Made by a program: the position numbers and the translations under genes
Shown: piece after piece, positions 8,597 to 16,769 of the stretch
How positions within the stretch are numbered: position 1 is the first letter of the stretch
How the letters are laid out: the number at the start of each line of letters is the position of its first letter
Assembly: GCA_039029355.1 (NCBI GenBank)
Contig: JBCCGI010000039.1
Span: 1-64,000, forward strand
Source: JBCCGI01 sp039029355
Lineage (GTDB): Bacteria > Planctomycetota > UBA1135 > GCA-002686595
DNA length: 64,000 nt
Direction of reading: 5' to 3'
The notes under the pieces: generated by a model
Told to the model about the DNA's origin: nothing
The model's database searches: none
What the model saw: the letters and a program-made list of their open reading frames with translations, nothing else

Positions 8597-9490
8597 ATGT
8601 CCGTCCTCGTCCTCCTCGCCCTGGTCGCGATCCTGGCGCTCTCCTGGGGCCCCGGCAACCACCTCGAGTTCGCCGAGCGCGTCTACCGCCGCCGCCGCGA
8701 GCTGCTGCCCGCGCGCGTCGCGAAGCTCCTCGGCGACGAGCGGCCGGCCTACTTCTACGGCAACATCGCGGCCGACATCATCAACTTCAAGAACTACGGC
8801 GGGCACTACAACCACTGCCACCGCTGGACCGTGGTCGAGGACATGCGCGAGAACGCCGACACGCGGGCCGAGGAGGCCTTCTGCCTCGGCTACCTCTCGC
8901 ACCTGGCCGCCGACACCATCGCACACAACCACTTCGTGCCCTACCACCTGGCGCGCTACGCGCGCACCCGCGGGTTCGGGCACCTCTACTGGGAGATGTA
9001 CGCCGACCGCTACGTGCCGGAGTCGCGCTGGCGCGTCGTCACCAGCCTGAAGGCCAACCGCGAGCTGGACGAGCTCGACGAGCTGGTGAACGCGGCGGTG
9101 CCGAAGAAGGCCTTCTCGATGCGCACGAACAAGCTCTTCTTCAACCACGTGCTGCTGGTCGCCGAGCGCGACTCGTGGCGCAAGCGCATCGGCAGCATCC
9201 AGACGATGGCGTCGGCGCCCCTAGAGAAGGGCTTCCTGGAGGTCTTCCGGCGCGCCGCGGTCGAGCGTATCCGGCTGGCGCTGCGCAAGGGCGGGATCGC
9301 GAAGCTCGCGCACATCGATACGAACGGCAAGGAGGCGCAGGCGCGCGCCATGGCGGCCCGCCGCCGGGTGCTGAGCCAGTTCAGCTCGACCGAGCGCCGG
9401 CGCGAGGAGTCCGAGGAGGTCGCGGCGCCGTTCCTCGAAGGGATGGAGACGCCGCCGCCCGTCACGCCCGACCAGCAGCCGCACTGGTAG
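8597..9490 (+). CDS. Zinc-dependent phospholipase C family protein
   Basis: A 297-residue protein with a hydrophobic N-terminus (MSVLVLLALVAILALSWGPG) that may be a signal or an anchor. His and Asp residues cluster as in the bacterial zinc-dependent phospholipase C fold: GNHLEFAERVY, YFYGNIAADI, HYNHCHRW and YLSHLAADTIAHNHFVPYHL. These could bind three metals. The C-terminal third is basic and helical without a known motif. It lies 10 nt after the glycosyltransferase. Catalysis on phospholipids is a family-level inference; many members are uncharacterised. Confidence 0.82.
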   Translation: MSVLVLLALVAILALSWGPGNHLEFAERVYRRRRELLPARVAKLLGDERPAYFYGNIAADIINFKNYGGHYNHCHRWTVVEDMRENADTRAEEAFCLGYLSHLAADTIAHNHFVPYHLARYARTRGFGHLYWEMYADRYVPESRWRVVTSLKANRELDELDELVNAAVPKKAFSMRTNKLFFNHVLLVAERDSWRKRIGSIQTMASAPLEKGFLEVFRRAAVERIRLALRKGGIAKLAHIDTNGKEAQARAMAARRRVLSQFSSTERRREESEEVAAPFLEGMETPPPVTPDQQPHW

Positions 9491-9493
9491 CGC

Positions 9494-10783
9494 GTGCTCC
9501 GCGTTCTCCGCGAGAATCCGCGCTTCCGGCGCCTTTGGATGGCGCAGGTCGTGAGCGAGCTGGGCGACTGGATGGCGCGCGTCGCCGTCCTGGGCCTGAT
9601 CGCCGGCCTCGGCGGCGCGAAGCAGGCGGGCGGGGTCGGGCTGCTCTACGCCGGCGAGCTGGCGATCCGGCTGCTGCCGGCGGCCGCGTGGGGGCCGCTC
9701 GCGGGGCCGCTGGCCGACCGCGTGTCGCGTCGCGCGCTCATGATCGGGGCCGATCTGGCGCGCGCGGTGCTGACGCTCGGGCTGCTGCTGGTCGACACGC
9801 CCGACGACCTGCCCCTCCTGTACGGCCTCCTGATCGCGCAGATGTCGGTCAGCGTGTTCTTCCAGGCCGCGCGGCAGGCGTCGGTGCCGGGCACGCTGCC
9901 GTCCGATGAGCTGCACTCGGCCTACGCGCTGACCGCCGCGACCTGGAGCACGATGCTGGCCGTCGGCGCGCTCACCGGCGCGGTCCTGATCGGCGTGACC
10001 GGCGTGAAGGGGCTGTTCGTGCTCGACTCGGCCACGTACGTCGTCAGCGCTTTGCTGCTCGTACCGCTGAGGCTCGCGCCGACCGAGCGCCAGCCGCAGC
10101 CCTTTGCGTGGCGCGACGTGCTGCTGCTGCGCGACATCCGCCGCGGCCTGGACCACGTCCGCGAGCGCCAGCTCCTGCCGGCGCTCTTCGCCAAGACCTT
10201 CTGGGGCGCCGCGGGCGGCTACCTGGTGCTGATCTCGCTCGGCGGCGTGCAGCACGCCGCGGGGCAGGGCGGCGACGAGGCGCTGGCCTCGGGCTCGGCG
10301 CTGGCGGTCGCGGGCGCGGCGGTCGGATGGCTCTACGGCGCGCGCGGGCTCGGGACCGGGCTCGGCCCGCTGATCGCGCGCCGCGTGCTGGGGTCGTCCG
10401 AGCGCGCGCTGCGGCGCCAGGTGTCGCTGGGTTTCGTGGTCGGCGCGGCGGGCTACGTGGCGTTCGGCTTCCTCGACGACTTCGCCGCGCGCTTCTGCGC
10501 GGTCACGTTCGCGCACATGGGTGGGAGCGTGCTGTGGGTCGGCTCGACCACGATGTGGCAGCGGCGCGTCGACGACCGCTTCCGCGGGCGCGTGTACGCC
10601 TGCGAGTTCCTGGGCTTCACGCTGACCTTCACGCTCGGCGGCTTCCTCGCGGGGTGGGTGTTCGACGCGAGCGGGTCGCTCGCGCGCACGGCGTGGACCA
10701 GCTCGGGGCTCGTGCTCGTGATGGGCCTGGCCTGGTCGCTCTGGTCCTACGCCCGCCCGCCCGCGGACGGCGCCGACGCCTAG
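9494..10783 (+). CDS. MFS transporter (EntS-like exporter family)
   Basis: A 429-residue polytopic membrane protein starting with GTG at 9494, 3 nt after the previous stop. RENPRFRRLWMAQVVSELGDWMARVAVL is the N-terminal helix pattern of the MFS_3/enterobactin-exporter group. The loop between helices 2 and 3 (GPLAGPLADRVSRRALMIGADL) carries the G-x-x-x-D-R-x-x-R-R motif A of MFS proteins. About 12 hydrophobic segments can be counted. The cargo is unknown; such exporters move siderophores, macrolides and other small molecules. It sits between a phospholipase-like gene and a thioesterase gene. Confidence 0.88.
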   Translation: MLRVLRENPRFRRLWMAQVVSELGDWMARVAVLGLIAGLGGAKQAGGVGLLYAGELAIRLLPAAAWGPLAGPLADRVSRRALMIGADLARAVLTLGLLLVDTPDDLPLLYGLLIAQMSVSVFFQAARQASVPGTLPSDELHSAYALTAATWSTMLAVGALTGAVLIGVTGVKGLFVLDSATYVVSALLLVPLRLAPTERQPQPFAWRDVLLLRDIRRGLDHVRERQLLPALFAKTFWGAAGGYLVLISLGGVQHAAGQGGDEALASGSALAVAGAAVGWLYGARGLGTGLGPLIARRVLGSSERALRRQVSLGFVVGAAGYVAFGFLDDFAARFCAVTFAHMGGSVLWVGSTTMWQRRVDDRFRGRVYACEFLGFTLTFTLGGFLAGWVFDASGSLARTAWTSSGLVLVMGLAWSLWSYARPPADGADA

Positions 10784-10803
10784 ACAAAAGGAGCAAGAGC
10801 TCG

Positions 10804-11262
10804 ATGGAACGCATGCAGATCCCCGCCGTCCCGCCTTCCGAGGAGATGAGCCACCGCGCCCGCGTGCGCACGCGCTGGTCCGACGAGGACAACCACGGCG
10901 TGCTCAACAACGCGGTCTACCTCACGCTGTTCGAGGAGGCGCGGCACAGCTACTTCGCGTCGCTCGACCTGCTCGACGGAGCGCGCTTCCCGTTCCTGCT
11001 CGGCCAGACGAACGTGGTGTTCCTGCGCCCCGGGCGCGGCGCGGCGGACGTCGTCGTCGAGGTCGCCACCGTGCACATCGGGCGCACGTCGTTCGCCCAG
11101 GCCTTCCGCGTGCGCGAGGCCGAGAGCGGCGCGGTCTGGTGCGAGGCGGTGGCCCGCATGGTGTCGGTCGACGGCGCCGGCGCTCCGCTCGAGATCGCGG
11201 CCGAGTTCCGGAGCCGGGTCGAGGAGCTCGAAGCCGCGGCGCGGCGCGGCCCTGTATCCTAG
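10804..11262 (+). CDS. Hotdog-fold acyl-CoA thioesterase (4HBT)
   Basis: A 152-residue protein. I chose the ATG at 10804 because AAAAGGAG lies 10 nt upstream (10786-10793); the longer open frame is a shadow of the MFS gene. TRWSDEDNHGVLNNAVYLTL followed by FEEAR is the active-site block of YbgC/4-hydroxybenzoyl-CoA-type thioesterases, with the catalytic Asp and the H-x-x-N-N pattern. The substrate acyl group cannot be told. It probably acts in the cytoplasm. It lies 20 nt after the MFS gene and 5 nt before the kelch gene. Confidence 0.88.
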   Translation: MERMQIPAVPPSEEMSHRARVRTRWSDEDNHGVLNNAVYLTLFEEARHSYFASLDLLDGARFPFLLGQTNVVFLRPGRGAADVVVEVATVHIGRTSFAQAFRVREAESGAVWCEAVARMVSVDGAGAPLEIAAEFRSRVEELEAAARRGPVS

Positions 11263-11267
11263 GGCCG

Positions 11268-13508
11268 GTGCAGCTGCTCACCCTCACCCTCACCCTGGCG
11301 GCTTCGCTCCCGCAGGCGGCGTCCGAGTCGGGCGCCGCGGTCACGCTCTCGCGCCAGCCGATCCGCTACGCCTGGGACGGCGGCGCCGAGGTTCCGTGGT
11401 CGGGGCCAGAGGTTCCCGCCGGCGAGACGCGCGCGGTCCACGTTCCCTTCGGCGAGGCCGGCCTGCGCGCGGCGACGGTGGCGTACCTCCCCTTCCGCTC
11501 CGCGGGAGCTCCGCAGGACGCCGCCGGCGCGGGCGCGCTGACCGTCGCCTCGGACGGGGCGCCGACTGAGGGTCGCTTCGGCGCGGGGCATCGGCTCGAA
11601 GCCGACGGCGCGCTGCGCGTGAGCGGAGCGGCGCTCGCCGAGCTGGGCGACTCGTGGACGCTCGACTTCTGGCTGCGCCCGAGCTCCAAGCAGGCGCGGC
11701 GCCGGGAGCCAATCGCGCGCGGCGCGGACTCGTTCGACGTATGGCGCGACGAGGAGGAGAGGCTCGTCCTCGCCCTAACCGACGGCGGCCAGGTGCGCTC
11801 GCTCGACCCGGTCGAGGTCGGGCGCTGGAACCACGTCGCGGTGGCGGTGCAGGGCGTCGACGTGCCGTCGGTGCGGCTGGTGTTGAACGGCGTCGGGATT
11901 GCGAAGGCGCGCCTCGACCCCGAGCGCAGCCTCACTCCGAAGGAGGTCGTGCTGGGCGGGCTCGCGTGCGAGCTCGACGAGGTACGCCTGCTCGCGCGCA
12001 ACCTCGCCACCTCGGAGCTGGGCGAGCGTTACGAGGCACGCCTCGTCCCCGGGCCGCACGCGCTGCGGCTCGCGTTCGCGGACGGAAGCTCGGAGACCGT
12101 CTCGGTCTGGGCCGGCGCGCTGACCCGCCCGCGGCTCGCAAGCGCGGACGACTGGGCCGCGAGCCAACGCGAGCACGTCGTCCCCCACGCCACCGGCGCG
12201 CGCTGGGTGCCGGCCCAGTGGCAGCGCGACACGCCCGACGTGCGCCCGATGCCGCGCACTACGCACCCCACCGTCTACCTGGGCGACCACCGCGTATGGA
12301 TGTTCGGCGGCGAGACGCGCGACGGCTCGCGCCACTCGCCGTTCCGCAACACCGACGACACGTGGATCTACCACACGACCGAGCGCCGCTGGCGCCGGAT
12401 CACGACGGACACCGCCCCCTCGCCGCGCTGCCACCAGTCCGCGGCCTATAGCCCCGACCACGACCTCGTTCTGCTTCCGGGCGGCTGGCGCAACGACGAC
12501 CGCGGGCTCCAGGAGTACGACGACACGTGGGTCTTCCACGTCTCCGAAGGGCGCTGGGAGCGGCGCAGCCCCGGCGGCGTCGCGCTGCCGCGCATCGCGA
12601 ACAGCGGCGTGGTCTACCACTCCGCCCTGAAGCGCTTCCTGCTCTTCCACTATCAGTTCATCTTCGCCTACGACCCCGTGGGCGACCGCTGGGACCGCGT
12701 GCCGCTGCACACGCTGGCGGACGAGGACGGCGCGCCGTACATGCCGCCGAGCGCCAGCTCGCGCATGGTCGGCTACGACCCGCGCGAGGAGCTGGTAGTC
12801 GTCTTCGGCGGCGAGACCGGCGCCGACGACGGGCGCGGCTACCTCGACGCGACGATGCACGTCGACATCGCGCGCGGCACGCTGCTCGCCAAGCTCCGCG
12901 GCCCGGCGCCCTCACCGCGCGTGCGGTCGGCCTTCGCCTACGACGCGCGCCGCGGACACTTCGCGCTCTACGGCGGCGTACGCGGCCAGCGCTCCGAGCG
13001 CAACTCGGACCTGTGGACCTACGACGCACGCACGGGCACCTGGAACGAGATCGACGCCGCCGACCCGCCGCCCGCGCTCGGAGGCTTCTTCGACATGGCG
13101 TACGAGGAGGAGCTCGACGAGTTCCTCCTCCTGTGCGGCCGCCACAGCTCGGACATCTTCAGCAACGACGTCTGGCGCCTGCGGCTGGACCCGGCCGCCG
13201 AGGGCCGCGCGACCTGGGTCTTCGACCGCGCAGGCTTCCGCGAGCTGAAGCGCCTCGCGGCACGCATGCGCGTGCCCGATGGCGCCTCGGTGCGCTGGAG
13301 CTTCGCCGGGTCGGAGGACGCGCGCGGGTGGAGCACCGCGTCGGACGAGCCGCCGGCCCAGGCGCGCTTCCTGCGGGTGACCGCGCACCTCGTGCCGTCC
13401 GCGGACGGCGCGGGGCCCGAGCTGCTGTCGCTGGGCTTCGAGCCCGCGGCCGAGGGCGAGCCCGCGGGCGAACCCGCCGGCGTCGTGCACGCCGCCTGGT
13501 CGCTCTAG
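11268..13508 (+). CDS. Secreted LamG and kelch-repeat protein
   Basis: A 746-residue protein from the GTG at 11268, whose first residues form a signal peptide (VQLLTLTLTLAASLPQAAS). Residues about 100-250 form a LamG/concanavalin-A-like domain (DSWTLDFWLRPSS, GRWNHVAVAV, LACELDEVRLLARNL). Residues about 325-650 contain kelch-type blades: HRVWMFGGETRDG, DLVLLPGGWR, ELVVVFGGETG and HFALYGGVRG, spaced with W/Y-D-x-x-x-x-W. It is probably a surface or periplasmic beta-propeller that binds carbohydrate or protein. The longer upstream frame is rejected because it overlaps the thioesterase gene and has no signal. Confidence 0.87.
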   Translation: MQLLTLTLTLAASLPQAASESGAAVTLSRQPIRYAWDGGAEVPWSGPEVPAGETRAVHVPFGEAGLRAATVAYLPFRSAGAPQDAAGAGALTVASDGAPTEGRFGAGHRLEADGALRVSGAALAELGDSWTLDFWLRPSSKQARRREPIARGADSFDVWRDEEERLVLALTDGGQVRSLDPVEVGRWNHVAVAVQGVDVPSVRLVLNGVGIAKARLDPERSLTPKEVVLGGLACELDEVRLLARNLATSELGERYEARLVPGPHALRLAFADGSSETVSVWAGALTRPRLASADDWAASQREHVVPHATGARWVPAQWQRDTPDVRPMPRTTHPTVYLGDHRVWMFGGETRDGSRHSPFRNTDDTWIYHTTERRWRRITTDTAPSPRCHQSAAYSPDHDLVLLPGGWRNDDRGLQEYDDTWVFHVSEGRWERRSPGGVALPRIANSGVVYHSALKRFLLFHYQFIFAYDPVGDRWDRVPLHTLADEDGAPYMPPSASSRMVGYDPREELVVVFGGETGADDGRGYLDATMHVDIARGTLLAKLRGPAPSPRVRSAFAYDARRGHFALYGGVRGQRSERNSDLWTYDARTGTWNEIDAADPPPALGGFFDMAYEEELDEFLLLCGRHSSDIFSNDVWRLRLDPAAEGRATWVFDRAGFRELKRLAARMRVPDGASVRWSFAGSEDARGWSTASDEPPAQARFLRVTAHLVPSADGAGPELLSLGFEPAAEGEPAGEPAGVVHAAWSL

Positions 13509-13561
13509 CCTCACGAGACGGGGCGGCGGTGCGGTCCAACTCGGTGTATGTGGTGCTTTCT

Positions 13562-13584
13562 GGGCGCCGGCCCCGCAGGCGCCC
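13562..13584. terminator. Stem-loop between convergent genes
   Basis: GGGCGCC and GGCGCCC form a 7-bp stem around a 9-nt loop, with no T-run. It lies between the convergent LamG/kelch and propeller-dihaem genes, in a 188-bp stretch that otherwise shows nothing coding. It could end transcription from both sides. Confidence 0.3.
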
Positions 13585-13696
13585 CTGAACGGGTCGTCGA
13601 GGACACCGGTGCCCGCAAAGTGCCGCCCGACGCGGAGAGGTCCGCGAAGCGGGCCGCTTGGGCCGCAGCGCCGCGTCGGCTCGTGAAGAAGGCGAG

Positions 13697-15772
13697 CTAG
13701 AGCGTCTTCAGGTACTCGACCAGCTGATCGCGCTCCGCCGCGGTCAGCCCCGACGTCGCCCCGTGTTGATCGCCGGGGTTGTTCGTCAGCACGTCGAGGA
13801 ACGTCTCCGCCGTGTGGTCGTGCAGATACGGCGCGGTCGCCCACGCCCCGCGCAGGCTCGGCACGTTGGCCGGCGCGAGCCCGGTCCCGACACCGCCGGG
13901 GATCGTCTTCGGGCTGGGCGGCGGCGGCAGGAAGAGCGGCGGCGCATGACACGCGGCGCAGCCCGCGGCGCCCTCGAAGAGCGCCTTGCCGGCGAGCGCA
14001 TCGGACGACAGCGAGCCGTCCGGCAAGAAGTGCGGGCTGGGCGGCGGCGGCGCGTCGTTCGTCAGGAACGCGAGGATGTCGAGGTCGGCCTGGAACGGGA
14101 TCCCACCGCCGATCTGACCGTGCGCGAAGAAAGTGCTGGTGATGGTGCCCAGGAGCGACGGCTGGAAGCCGCCCGAGCCGTAGGGCGCGGTGTTGCCGAG
14201 GTCGAACATCGGCATCGCCTGGCGGCCGGGATGCGTCAGACCGTCCGAGCCCGCGCCGTAGGGATGACACGTCGCGCAGGTCACGGGGTTGGGGTTCTGC
14301 GGGGTGCCGTTGAAGAACTGCACGCTGCGGAACCACCAGTCGCCGTCGTCCTCCTGGGTCAGGTTGAAGAGCGGCACCTGCAGCGCGCCGCTCCCGTGCA
14401 GCGGGATCTCGGTCGCGACCGCGAACGGCCCCGGCCCGGCGAGGTCGATGACGGCGAGGGAGTCGCGGAAGTAGTTCGTGACGAGCAGCGCGCTCGGCTC
14501 GGCACCTGCTCCAGGCACGAAGACCGCGTCCTGCGGCGTGGCGAGGGGCTGGAACGGCGCGAGGTCGACGACGCTGTCGAAGGCGAGCGTAGCCCCATCC
14601 GCCAGCACCACCGAGCCCGAGCCCGCGCCGACCACCGCCACGCGCGAGCCCAGTCGCTCGACGTCGAGGTAGTCGGTGCCGCGGTCGATCAGGTGGCTGC
14701 CCAGGATCGCGCCGGTGTCGACGTCGAGCGCGAGCAGCTCGTTCTGCCCGTCACCGGGGACGAACACGTCGAAGGTGGCGACCAGCACCCGGTCGCCGTC
14801 GACCTCGACGTCGTAGGGCAGCCGGTTCAGCGGGTAGCGCGCGACGGTCGTCGCGCCCGCGGGCTGGCTCGGGTCGACGACCTCGAGCTCGTGGCTCGTC
14901 CGGTGCCCCACCACCAGCCTCCCGTCCGCGTGCACGGCGAGGACGCCGGGGTCCGCGCCCTCGAGCGCGAGCGGCGCCAACGGCACGAAGACACCCGGCG
15001 CGGCCTCCAGGAAGCGCAGCACGGCGTCGTCACGCTCGTTCGTGACATAGACGACGCCCGCCGCGCCGGAGAAGTCGAACGCCACGTCGCGCGAGGCGCG
15101 CGGCACCGGCAGCCGCGCGACCAGCGACTCCGACGCGACCTCGATCACCGCGACCTCGGCCGTCCAGGGGTTCACGACGAACGCGTGGCGCCCCTCGGGG
15201 TCCACCTCGACCGAGACCTCGAAGCCCTTGCCGACCGGCCGCGGCCCCACGGGCAGGTCGCGGCGCAGCGCGCCGGCCGCGACGTCGACGATCGAAACGC
15301 TGCCGTCCTCCTGGTGCGCGACGAAGGCCTTGGCGCCGTCGGGCGTGATCGCGACCGATTCGGGGTTGCGCACGCCGCTGGGCGCCGCGAGCCCGAAGCG
15401 CATGGTCACGCTGTTCGACAGCTGGATCTCGCCGCCCGCGAGCGTCCCCGCCTGCAGGTGGAAGAGGGCGTCGTCGAGCTCAGGGTTGGGCGGCACCGGG
15501 ACCGGGATCGACGCCTGGCCGGACGCGTCGAGCGCTCCGGCGGCGGCGGTGATCAGGAGGCCCGGGTCGAGGTACAGCGTGCCGAGCGCGCCGAGCGACA
15601 GCTCGGTCGGAAGGGCCGCGCCCTGCACCGAGAACAGCGCGCCGGGCGGCCCGGTGAGAGTCAGCATCACCTGGCTCCCGACGACGGGAAAGGGCTCGTC
15701 GAGGGAGAGCTCGGGCAACCCGCCGCCCGCGCAGGTCGGGACGGCGGCGAGGAGGAGAGCGAGGGGAGCCAT
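13697..15772 (-). CDS. Secreted beta-propeller fused to dihaem cytochrome c
   Basis: A 691-residue protein from the ATG at 15772, with a short signal peptide (MAPLALLLAAVPTCAGG). Residues about 130-470 repeat the YVTN/lactonase-type propeller pattern: SVAITPDGAKAFVAHQEDGS, VDPEGRHAFVVNPWTAEVAV and FDFSGAAGVVYVTNERDDAV. The C-terminal part has two haem-binding CxxCH motifs at 499-503 (CATCH) and 605-609 (CAACH), as in MauG/cytochrome c peroxidase-like modules. Such proteins occur in planctomycetes and are thought to be periplasmic redox proteins. The frame stays open far upstream, but that extension overlaps ilvE on the other strand. Confidence 0.87.
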   Translation of the reverse strand: MAPLALLLAAVPTCAGGGLPELSLDEPFPVVGSQVMLTLTGPPGALFSVQGAALPTELSLGALGTLYLDPGLLITAAAGALDASGQASIPVPVPPNPELDDALFHLQAGTLAGGEIQLSNSVTMRFGLAAPSGVRNPESVAITPDGAKAFVAHQEDGSVSIVDVAAGALRRDLPVGPRPVGKGFEVSVEVDPEGRHAFVVNPWTAEVAVIEVASESLVARLPVPRASRDVAFDFSGAAGVVYVTNERDDAVLRFLEAAPGVFVPLAPLALEGADPGVLAVHADGRLVVGHRTSHELEVVDPSQPAGATTVARYPLNRLPYDVEVDGDRVLVATFDVFVPGDGQNELLALDVDTGAILGSHLIDRGTDYLDVERLGSRVAVVGAGSGSVVLADGATLAFDSVVDLAPFQPLATPQDAVFVPGAGAEPSALLVTNYFRDSLAVIDLAGPGPFAVATEIPLHGSGALQVPLFNLTQEDDGDWWFRSVQFFNGTPQNPNPVTCATCHPYGAGSDGLTHPGRQAMPMFDLGNTAPYGSGGFQPSLLGTITSTFFAHGQIGGGIPFQADLDILAFLTNDAPPPPSPHFLPDGSLSSDALAGKALFEGAAGCAACHAPPLFLPPPPSPKTIPGGVGTGLAPANVPSLRGAWATAPYLHDHTAETFLDVLTNNPGDQHGATSGLTAAERDQLVEYLKTL

Positions 15773-15831
15773 GCGCTCATCCTCCACCGTCCACGCCGGA
15801 ACGGTCAATGGGTTGCCGCACGCGTCGTCGC

Positions 15832-15837
15832 TACAAT
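15832..15837 (+). promoter_or_regulatory. Possible -10 element for ilvE
   Basis: TACAAT (five of six consensus bases) ends 7 nt before the chosen ATG of ilvE. If it is used, the transcript would begin at or next to the start codon and be leaderless. No good -35 is seen at 16-18 nt; TTGCCG at 15813-15818 is only 13 nt upstream. Confidence 0.25.
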
Positions 15838-15844
15838 GCGCCGC

Positions 15845-16762
15845 ATGGACAAGATCGAGACCCTCGCATGGCTGGACGGGGAGATCCTCCCCGTCCAGGA
15901 GATCCGCATCTCGCCCCTGGCCCACTCGCTGCACTACGGCACCGGCGTCTTCGAGGGGATCCGCTGCTACGAGCAGGAGGCCGGCGGCGGCGGCGTCTTC
16001 CGCCTGCGCGAGCACATGGAGCGCCTGATCGTCTCGGCGCGCATCCTGGGCTACGAGGTGCCGCACAGCGTCGATCAGCTGATGGAAGCCGCCGTGCAGA
16101 CGCTGCGCGAGAACGGCATGAGCTCGGCCTACATCCGCCCGCTGGTGTGGCTCGACGAGGGCGGGATGGGCGTCGCCGGCGGCAACAACCCGGTGCGCAC
16201 GATGATCGCCGTGTGGCACTGGGGCGCCTACCTCGGCGAGGACGGGCTGCGCAACGGCATCCGCACGCAGCTCTCCTCCTATGAGCGCGCCACCGGCAAC
16301 GCCAGCGCGTCGCGGGCCAAGATCACCGGGCAGTACGTCACGTCGTTCATGGCCAAGCGCCAGGCGATCGCGCTCGGCCTGGACGAGGGCCTCCTGGTCG
16401 ACCGCGACGGCTACCTGGCCGAGGGCACCGGCGAGAACCTGTTCATCGCGCGCGGCGGGTTGATCGCGACCGCGCCCGACGCCTCGCCGATCCTGCACGG
16501 CATCACGCGCGGCACGGTGCTGACGCTGCTGGCCGACCTCGGCTTCGAGGTGCGCTACGAGCGCTTCACCCGCACCGACCTCTACGCGGCCGACGAGGCC
16601 TTCCTGACCGGCACCGCGGCCGAGGTCACGCCGATCCGCGAGATCGACGGACGCGCGCTGCGCGAGAGCCCCGGCCCGGTGACGCGCGCGCTGCAGGAGA
16701 CCTTCCAGAGCGTCGTGCGCGGCCAGGGCGAGCGCGCGGCGGAGTGGATCACGCCGGTCTAG
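15845..16762 (+). CDS. ilvE: Branched-chain amino acid aminotransferase
   Basis: A 305-residue PLP fold-type IV transaminase that makes or breaks down Leu, Ile and Val. SLHYGTGVFEGIRCY is the family's N-terminal signature. Lys159 in SRAKITGQY is the expected PLP Schiff-base residue. GLLVDRDGYLAEGTGENLF and ITRGTVLTLLADLGFEV follow in family order, and length matches the usual 300-310. An ATG three codons earlier (15836) is in frame and equally possible; no ribosome-binding site precedes either. It is a single-gene unit between two minus-strand genes. D-amino-acid aminotransferase or ADC lyase are related alternatives, but the match favours IlvE. Confidence 0.92.
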   Translation: MDKIETLAWLDGEILPVQEIRISPLAHSLHYGTGVFEGIRCYEQEAGGGGVFRLREHMERLIVSARILGYEVPHSVDQLMEAAVQTLRENGMSSAYIRPLVWLDEGGMGVAGGNNPVRTMIAVWHWGAYLGEDGLRNGIRTQLSSYERATGNASASRAKITGQYVTSFMAKRQAIALGLDEGLLVDRDGYLAEGTGENLFIARGGLIATAPDASPILHGITRGTVLTLLADLGFEVRYERFTRTDLYAADEAFLTGTAAEVTPIREIDGRALRESPGPVTRALQETFQSVVRGQGERAAEWITPV

Positions 16763-16769
16763 CGGCCGG

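Noticed and set aside
13658..16762. Very long plus-strand open frame ending as ilvE
   Set aside because: Its first 700 codons are Arg/Val/Glu-rich shadow of the propeller-dihaem gene on the other strand; only the IlvE part is real.
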